64,000 bases of DNA from Pycnopodia helianthoides. Lineage: Eukaryota; Echinodermata; Asteroidea; Forcipulatida; Asteriidae. The notes beneath the pieces are model-generated. The model worked only from the letters and a program-made list of their open reading frames with translations, did no database searches and was not told the origin of the DNA. Location: NCBI GenBank assembly GCA_032158295.1, contig CM063255.1:3563501-3627500 (forward strand), read 5' to 3'. Below, piece after piece: positions 56,346 to 64,000 of the stretch. The translations under genes and the position numbers were made by a program. Within the stretch, counting starts at the first letter, position 1. The number at the start of each line of letters is the position of its first letter.

Positions 56346-58639
56346 GGACGCTATGTCCTTCTCATCAACTTACCATTGATACTTACCACAATCACCTTTA
56401 ACATCAGGAGGGAATTCTTCGTTCTCTTTTTCTTTGTTTCTCTTTTTTGTTTCGCATCCATTTTGTTCCACTCGCTTTGCAAGTCATTATCTGCATGCAG
56501 CGCAGTGCTCAAAAAACTGAATTTTCGAGAATGTTTGCTAACTGATTGTTTCTTTCACAACTAGTCAATAAAATCCATTCGTTTGCAATATTAAACGGTT
56601 GATTTACCTCAACCAAATAAACCGTTTAGACATCCCTAACTGAACGAATTCATCGACTAGTTAGTGTAAACTGCAAAAGCTCCATGTTACCATGGTTTTA
56701 CACTAATGTGAAGCAACAAAAGGGGGAAAATCATTTTGTTTTTGCCAAGTTCATCTCAAAAAAAATAGGACAGTAAAAATACTAAGTTTTGTAAATTGTG
56801 TGAATCAGTCACATACTGATTTATAATTTACCAGTTTTTGTGCTTTTATGGGGCTGATTGTCATTACTTTTTTAGAAAAACTACTTTTGGTGATGTTTAA
56901 TATTCCGATATACTTTATTATGAACTTCATTACTAAAAGTGTAATGTATAAATGCTTTGAATTATATTGGTTTTTATGATTTTATAGGAACGAAAGATCT
57001 TTATTTACTAGAGAAAGTGTCGTGTTATTTCAAAAGTCTTCGTGTAATATTGTTTTTATACTTTAGCAAGTCTGTGTACATTTTGTTTATTATTTTATAT
57101 TGATTTTTTGAAATAGTCTCATTACTAAGAAATTCAAAAGAGTCTCTAAATTAAAAATTTGTATGCTAAATAATAGCAAATTAATCATGCCAATGTTCAG
57201 CTCTAAAATGACAACAAAATAAGGTCACCAGTTTCTTTCAAAACCCTGGGAATGTTGCAAGAGAAACTATAGTTGACTTCAATGCATCACTCTGGCCACG
57301 ACCAAAATGCCCTCAAAACAAGAAAACCCTCTCAGAACAGTGGATGGCATCACCAATGACAATATAAGTAGACAACATCAACAAGTACCTAGATGAACAC
57401 CCTGTGGAAGAGAAAGTAACCTGTTATGTTAATTGGGGAGGAATGGGGTTTATATCTAGTCTGCTTACCAGTATTGATGCCTTCTTAAAGATCTTCAAGT
57501 TCCCCAGCCCTCAATGATGGCAAAGTTGAACTGTCCTGGACCTGTTGAAAAGACAGCACTTATAAGTTCTAGGCCTACTCTATGTCCCTCTAACCAACTT
57601 ACCATTTATACATACCACAATCACCTTCAACATCAAGAGGGTTATCTTCTTTGTGTCTCCTTTTTCTTGTTTAACCTTTCTTTTTGGCTTCTTTTTTTTT
57701 AGTCCACTTCTTAATTCATTGCCTGTTGCGCAGCGCCCTAAACAAGTAAGTTTGGGGTAATTTCTTATGTTGGGCACCTTATCTACTCAATTTTTACCAA
57801 TTGATGAAATTTTTTCACCAGAAATATTAAACGACTAATTTAGCTCATCTAAATTAGACATTTTAATATTCCTTACTGAAAAACTCATCGTCTAATAAGT
57901 GTATACTGCAAAATAAATAAAAACAAGTTTGGGGTAATTGTGTTTTATTATGCTGAGCGCCGTATCTATTCAATTGTTATCAATTGATGATAATTATTCA
58001 CCAGATATATAAACGATTAATTTAGCTTATCTAAATTAACCATGTTAACATTCCTAACTGAAAAACAAATCACCACCAAATAAATGTATGCTTCAAAAAG
58101 CTCCATCTAAACATGCACTATTTGGAGGCAGCTAAAGGGAAAAATGTTTTCCATTTAGCTTTTGCCAGTTTAATTCTAAAAAGATTACTAAATTATTTAA
58201 GTAACATGGTTTGACGCTTTTGCAAGTATATGGGAAGAATTTTTTTTTTTAGCTATTTAATTCATCTGATTGTTTTGAATCTCATTATTAAAAAAAATGG
58301 AATGAAAAGGGTCTTTAACTTAAGAAACAAGTTATGATAAAATATAAGCGAATTAATCATGCCAATGTACTTTAGAATGACAACAAGATAAGGTCATCAG
58401 CTTCTTCCAAAGCCTGGGAAATATTCCAAGAGAAACTATTTTACTTTAAAGCATCACTCTGGCCACGACCAAAATGCCCTCAAATCAAGAAAACCCTTCT
58501 CAGAAAGATATTGGATGGCATCACCATTGACAATTCTAGTAGACAACATCAACAAGTACCGAGTTGAGACAAGTTAACCTACTAGTTATTGGGAAGGAAT
58601 GGGGTTAGATCTTCGCTTACCAGTTGATGCCATCTTAAA

Positions 58640-59050
58640 GAACTTGTCTTACCGCTTGGGCGAACTCTATCCACTTGGACGACTTCTAGCCAAACCCATA
58701 CCACACAATCCATAGATCTTCTTACTTCACCCACAGGGCATAAGTGTTTTTAAATTCAGGCAGTCAGCAAAAAGTGCATAGTTCTAAAACTCAAAACCAA
58801 AAGTCACTTTTAAAGTTCTTGTCTTGCAACTTGGACGATTTCTTGTCACTTGGACGACTTCTAACCAAACCCATACCACACAATCCACAGATCTTCTTAC
58901 TTCACCCACAGGGCATAAATGTTTTACAGTTAAGTAGTCAGCAACAAAAAGTGCATAGTTCTAAAAACTCAAAACCAAAAGTCACTTTTAAAGTTATTGT
59001 CTTGCCACTTGGATGACATCTAGCCAAACCCATACCACACAATCCATAGA
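58640..59050 (+). repeat. VNTR of the right long repeat, three units
   Basis: Counterpart of 2,345-2,915 with one unit fewer. Confidence 0.85.
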
Positions 59051-60837
59051 CTCTTCTTTCTTCTGAGTCCATAATAGTGTCCATATTATTAACAGTTCTC
59101 AAACGCAATATCGCAAGTTTCCTTTTCAAGGTAATTCAGTTCTTCGGTCCAGACAAGAGCCTCTCACGCCATCTTGACGAAGCTCGTAAGCAAAAGCGAA
59201 AGCTCAACAGGAGAATGTGGGTCCATTTGAAAGAAGTTCAGTTCCTACAGTTCTGGTCGTCTTTAGAAGAATTTTACAAACTCCCGGAACTCTCCAGCTC
59301 TACTCGCAAGCTCAACGTCAAAGTCGGCCCATGACACCAGCGGGCTGGTTGAGTACACTGGAGGCAATTATTCTGTCTAACTTCGAAGTTTGGTTGTTCT
59401 CAACTTTTGGAACTCGATTACGAAATTAGACCATTGTGAGATTTGCTCATAAAAAGGCCTCAGTGAAGTACTTGACCAAAAGTCCTCATGTCAGAAGTCA
59501 CTTCGTTTGAAGTTTTAAGTACATTTTGTTTCATTAGAATTGTGTAGGCAATGTCCTTATTACGACAAGTGACTAACATAGTTTGTGTCACTTATAAAGA
59601 GTGAAACTAATACGGTAAAGTTCATCCGATACGTGAGGTCCAAATCAGCCACGACGAGTCGCCATGTTGTCCCTTCTGCTGTCCTGTTGAAACTACACCA
59701 TACGGTATTGCCGTGTCTTTTTCTACGCTGAAAGCACACAGACGATAGTGTGCATAACAATACTGATTTGCGTACACTGGAATTGGCTTGGTGACCATCT
59801 GGTACAATAACAATGTGCGGAATTTCTTGATCCCGAATGAATAATAGACCTACCCTGTTGCCTCACTCAGGCGGTGCCATTTATAAGTCACTAAGTACAA
59901 CTTGGGAATATAGAATGATGTAACTCTTCGAACGATTTTTTTTTCTCTTTCGAACCAAGATTCACCTTAATAATAAAGAACGCTAGCAGTCACGTCTGTT
60001 AATATTTTCGATCGAAGGAACATTTGTTTTTGTTCCAACAAAGATTTTTTTCGTTCGAATGAAGACTTTGAATTTTTTTCACCTGTTTTCTTTAAAAGCT
60101 CAAAAAATTTGAACCGTTGTATTATTTTTGTTCACATAAATTTTGTTTTTCTCCTCTGAATTGTTTTTTCAAGGATTTATTTTATTACCTTTTTTTTTCA
60201 TTTTGTATTCACTCAACTATTTTGTTTTTTACCTCTCGTTTTTAAGTTTGTTTACGCACAGAAGTTTGTTAACCTAACTTGTTTTTTTATTCACCGATTT
60301 TTGGTTCACTCACGGTTCACTCACCGATTTAACTTTAACCTCTCAAGTCTTTTCCCCTATCTAATTCTTTTCACTAACTGAATTGGAATTTTTTAACCTC
60401 TCAAGTTTTTTCAGCACCTAATTGTTCACCAAAATTGTAGTTTTCACCCATAATTTAGTGCTTCAGGCGGGAGTTCAACACTATTGAAGTTATGTAGTTT
60501 GAAGAAAGAAGTATTTTCACCCCAAAATGTGAATCTGAGAAAGACTTCAGGCGTGAAGCCTTTCTCAGCTGCATCAAAAAGCACACCATTCTTTGCAACA
60601 AGGGTAATTTTCTTTCATACTTTTCTTGCCACTTTGATGACCGATTGATCCAAATTTTCACAGTTTTTTTTTTTACAGGCGTTTGTTGGAATACACCAAG
60701 TGAGGATGCTGGTCTTTGACAATATTATCAAAGTATACCTGCCTTACTTAAGGTCAAGCTCGTTTATGAAATCGGCCCGGGTGTAATGGGTGTTCCAACT
60801 ACAAGTTTGTTTCTCTAAATGTTGTGATAATCAACAA

Positions 60838-61068
60838 GGTAGAGGGGTTACTATTTACTTCGATGATGCTATTCCTGCTTCCTGAACGACCGGAATGCAT
60901 CTTGGTCAAAGTGCGGCAAGCAATGCTTCCCGTGATATTTCATATTCATGTGTGCTGTTTATATCACTACCAGCTCACCCTACCAAGAACTGTTCAACGA
61001 ACACGTCTAATTGAACGTCGGGCCGTGTCTTACGTTCGCGTCAGGATGTTGCCCGTCGCGTCGCCTAA
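60838..61068 (+). pseudogene. LINE endonuclease-domain remnant, right copy
   Basis: PERPECILVKVRQAMLP is readable, followed by frameshifted sequence. It retains about 60 bases before the domain (60,770-60,835) that are deleted in the left copy. Confidence 0.5.
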
Positions 61069-61528
61069 AAAATAATATATAAACAAACAAATACATACAT
61101 AATTTGTTTCCTAAAATAAGGTTCTTTTTAACTCCGTTATTATGCCGTTTAAAATAATCTGACGTGGAAATATCGTCCTGTAATCATTGCGATAATAAAA
61201 GAAAAACAGTTTTAAAAAGTATATAAAAAAACAGTCAAAAACATGAAACTTAATTCTGATTGTTTTCTTCATATAGGGGGAGAGATGCGCCAATTGGTTG
61301 GAGCATTTGTACTGCATTTTGTCTGACTTTGTTTTTAATTATTAGTCTCCGTAGAGACTTTTAAAAATTGCATATACCGACGATATTTCACGTCGTCATT
61401 GCTGGGTATTGGGATAAGTTTTCAACTAGCAATAATCGCACCTCGGTTGAACCTCATTGGTTACGATATCGCCTCTGCGCAAAGATAAACCTTCCACTGT
61501 TCACGATGAGGATCTTAGAGAGGCTTAC

Positions 61529-61610
61529 CACGTTGAGTTTATGGTGCCCAAGTGCATGGACGTGTACGTAACGTATACGTCTTCACAGATGAGTACTTCT
61601 GCCGTTGAGA
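61529..61610 (-). CDS. Orphan exon candidate, right copy
   Basis: Same 82-nt exon as 5,451-5,532, splice sites and peptide unchanged (VLICEDVYVTYTSMHLGTIN). Confidence 0.4.
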
Positions 61611-64000
61611 CTGAAAACTAAATTTGTAATAAATATAATTTGCAATTTAGAGGGTCTTTTTTCCCTAGGGTTTGACACTACAAACATTGGATAAATTACA
61701 TGGTTGTATAGAGGCATCAAAACATTTTGCTAGTAATTAAGGACTTGATTGAAAACAATGCATTCTATGTGTGTGTGTGTTTTTTTTTTTTTTTTTTTTT
61801 ACATTGGCCTCATCCATGAACCTGTTGATTGCAGATTGATATAAATAGATAAGATGAAAATTATAACATGTCACCACCTTGCTACCATACTAACAAACAC
61901 AAACGAACTGCTGCAAAGACCCACCAAATGAACACCTTAAAGTGAGGGCTTCTACATGATTTCAGTTAGGCTGGAGTGTCTTCACCCTAGACTGCAAATT
62001 TGTGTAGAAATTTCGTCTGATCGAGCCCTCTTTTGATTTAACTTCCTTTAGCCCAGGTTAATTTACCGAATGGGGTAGGCCTACACTAAACTGGTCCCCT
62101 GTCTTTATCCGCAAGGATAAAGTCAGGCACTTGTCTTACAGGCCCAATGATTTCATAGGATAAGCCTAAGATTTTATTGGATAAACTTGCTTTGACATAA
62201 AGCTTTCCATATCTGTGTTATGATTGGTCCGTTCGAGATGACGTGTTTAGTCAGCTACCCATATTATTTGAACGTCTGCTGCATGCACGTGTGCATAATG
62301 TTCGTATGTAATCAATATTATTTGCAACTTAGAGGGTCTTTTGTTGATTGATATAAATGATTACGATAAAAATTATATCTTGCACACCCCCCCCCCCCCT
62401 TGATACCATACTAACAAACACAAACGAACTGCTGCAAAGACCCGCCAAATGAACACCTTAAAGTTAGGGCTTCTACATGATTTTAAGTAGGATTTGAAAC
62501 TTTGCATGGTGGAAATACGATATGGAAAAGGTTTGCTTTCTCCAGAAGACGATCAGAGCATACTGATCGAAACGTCGAGTTAACCAACGGTTCTTTTCAG
62601 AACCACCCCGACTCAATAAGAGACAGTATTACATGGTTGTCACCGCAAACCTTTTCCATACATGATTTCAGTTAGACTGGAGTGTCTTCACCCTAGACTG
62701 AAAGTTTGTGTAGAAATTTCGCCAGAGGTTGAATAATTTAGGAGGGATGATGTGGTTCATTTTTATGGCTTTATGTCAGAAAGCCCACCGAAGAGTACAA
62801 CGAAAGCTTTGCGACAACACACACGTTTACATACCCGCCGAATGACAAATATTATTTATTTTATTTTATATGCACTTATCTTGCATTAAAGTTTGTACCT
62901 TTTTTGTAATTGTTAGTTGCATGGACGAATATAGTGAAAACCGTTTTTGTGCGGGAAGCACTAAGGTCAAACAAACAAGTAATACATTTTATGATAAGAT
63001 ACATACGTCATCACTTAGTAATCGTGGAGTACAAACAAGTTACACACGCGCATACATCAAGCTCAGTGTTGCAAACACTTGTGGATATTCCTTTGTTCTG
63101 TCCATATAAGAAAAAAAAACATTCTTGAACTCTTTGAAAAAAACAAATCAAATAAACAAACAAACCAACAACTTCTAAATCACACTCTGTGGACGTGTGT
63201 AAGTGCACAGAGTTTTTCTAGTCCTTTACATTGTGTGAACCTCTTTTGTTCTCAGGTCCACACTTCATAACGCCTAAAGACACATAGTGCCAAAAGGTGT
63301 TATAATGGTGGACAATGTAAAGACCGAGTCTCTACATTATTTAAACAGTTCGTTTTGCCACCGTAAACGTGAATGTTTCCAAAACTTCTTCTTTTCACTT
63401 TTTACATTATTATACCGCCAGTAGCGTTTTTTTTGGTCAAAATGTTGTAAAAAAAAAAAAAACACTATTTTAACAAATACATTTCTTTCCGTAAAAAACA
63501 AACCTATATTAAATGTTTAAATGTTGTAAAACAAACCAATACAAAATATCTTTTGGAGAAATTACCTACGTAAAGACAACAAGAAATCCACACAAAATGC
63601 TATAATCAAACAATCAGTGTACGGTTTATTCAAAATCCAAAGCAAGATCGACGTGATGTCGTAATTTAAAAACTTAACAGTATGCAAATAAATCACAGTT
63701 TCAACAAGCCGAATCCACTTCTTTTTTTCGCAACTCTGTCTACTTCTGTTTTAAAAAAATAATTACAAAAACACACAAACACTAAAAAAAGGATAGTATA
63801 AATAAAAACCCAATGCAGAATTCACTGTTCCAACCAACTTTGTTTCTTGTACGCTATTCATATATGCAGTGAGTTATATATAACTATAACTAAATATATA
63901 TAGTTATATATATAACTCACTGCTTAAGCAATTTCTGTTGAAGGCATTGAATGAAACATTAGCTAAAACAAAACAAAACAAAAAAATCAACACCAACAAC

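Larger units (their letters stand above)
56323..64000. repeat. Right copy of the long direct terminal repeat
   Basis: Direct match to 1-7,843, running to the end of the window. It begins where the 25-bp minisatellite ends and carries the same inner elements: 1.15-kb repeats (56,330-58,640), VNTR (58,640-59,050), LINE endonuclease remnant, orphan exon and 140-bp TIR element. The end of the window equals position 7,843 of the left copy, about 1 kb before the gene A stop codon. Gene A-like sequence is therefore expected just outside. Confidence 0.95.

Noticed and set aside
55916..56379. Overlapping ORFs rich in ICCGRKNCYLLWKE-like repeats
   Set aside because: They translate the 25-bp minisatellite in different frames; no start context or homologue.

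Overview
The window is eukaryotic nuclear DNA from a marine invertebrate, most likely an echinoderm and possibly a starfish. It is AT-rich, has GT-AG introns and dense MITE, LINE and satellite sequence, and carries an interstitial CCCTAA (telomere-type) array. Some TTAA-flanked repeats resemble elements I associate with starfish genomes. That placement is inference; no species-level marker is present. Nothing looks prokaryotic.

The coding core is a tandem family of four four-exon genes, all on the minus strand: A (8,855-13,270), B (16,512-20,779), C (24,306-27,939) and D (39,585-48,725). Each encodes a secreted protein of about 245-252 residues. Exon 1 is a signal peptide. Exon 2 carries CxC and CxC cysteine pairs. 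Exons 3 and 4 together encode a beta-rich domain that by eye resembles the farnesoic-acid O-methyltransferase-like (Methyltransf_FA) domain. All introns are phase 1 and all six cysteines are conserved in all four copies. B and C are the youngest pair, inside a direct duplication with a period of about 7.5-7.8 kb. A is an older copy and D is the most diverged. Their role is unknown; secreted adhesive, mucus or recognition proteins are possible, an enzyme is not implied.

Layout: 1-7,843 is the left copy of a long direct repeat whose right copy is about 56,323-64,000. It holds two diverged 1.15-kb repeats, a VNTR, a LINE endonuclease remnant, MITE fragments and a well-formed orphan exon. 7.8-28 kb holds genes A, B and C with tRNA-like genes, hairpin arrays and a 218-bp satellite. 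28-39.5 kb is repeat-rich: a triplicated 1-kb unit, MITEs, a HINE/Helentron-like element with CRE-type palindromes, a LINE RT remnant and LINE-tail/telomere-repeat dimers. 39.6-48.7 kb is gene D, with transposons in its introns. 48.7-56.3 kb holds dispersed repeats, a tandem array of exon-like segments and a 25-bp minisatellite ending where the right long repeat starts.

The terminal repeats suggest that the window spans just over one period of a 56-kb tandem unit (or a haplotype-duplication assembly artefact). If so, a second copy of gene A should follow position 64,000.
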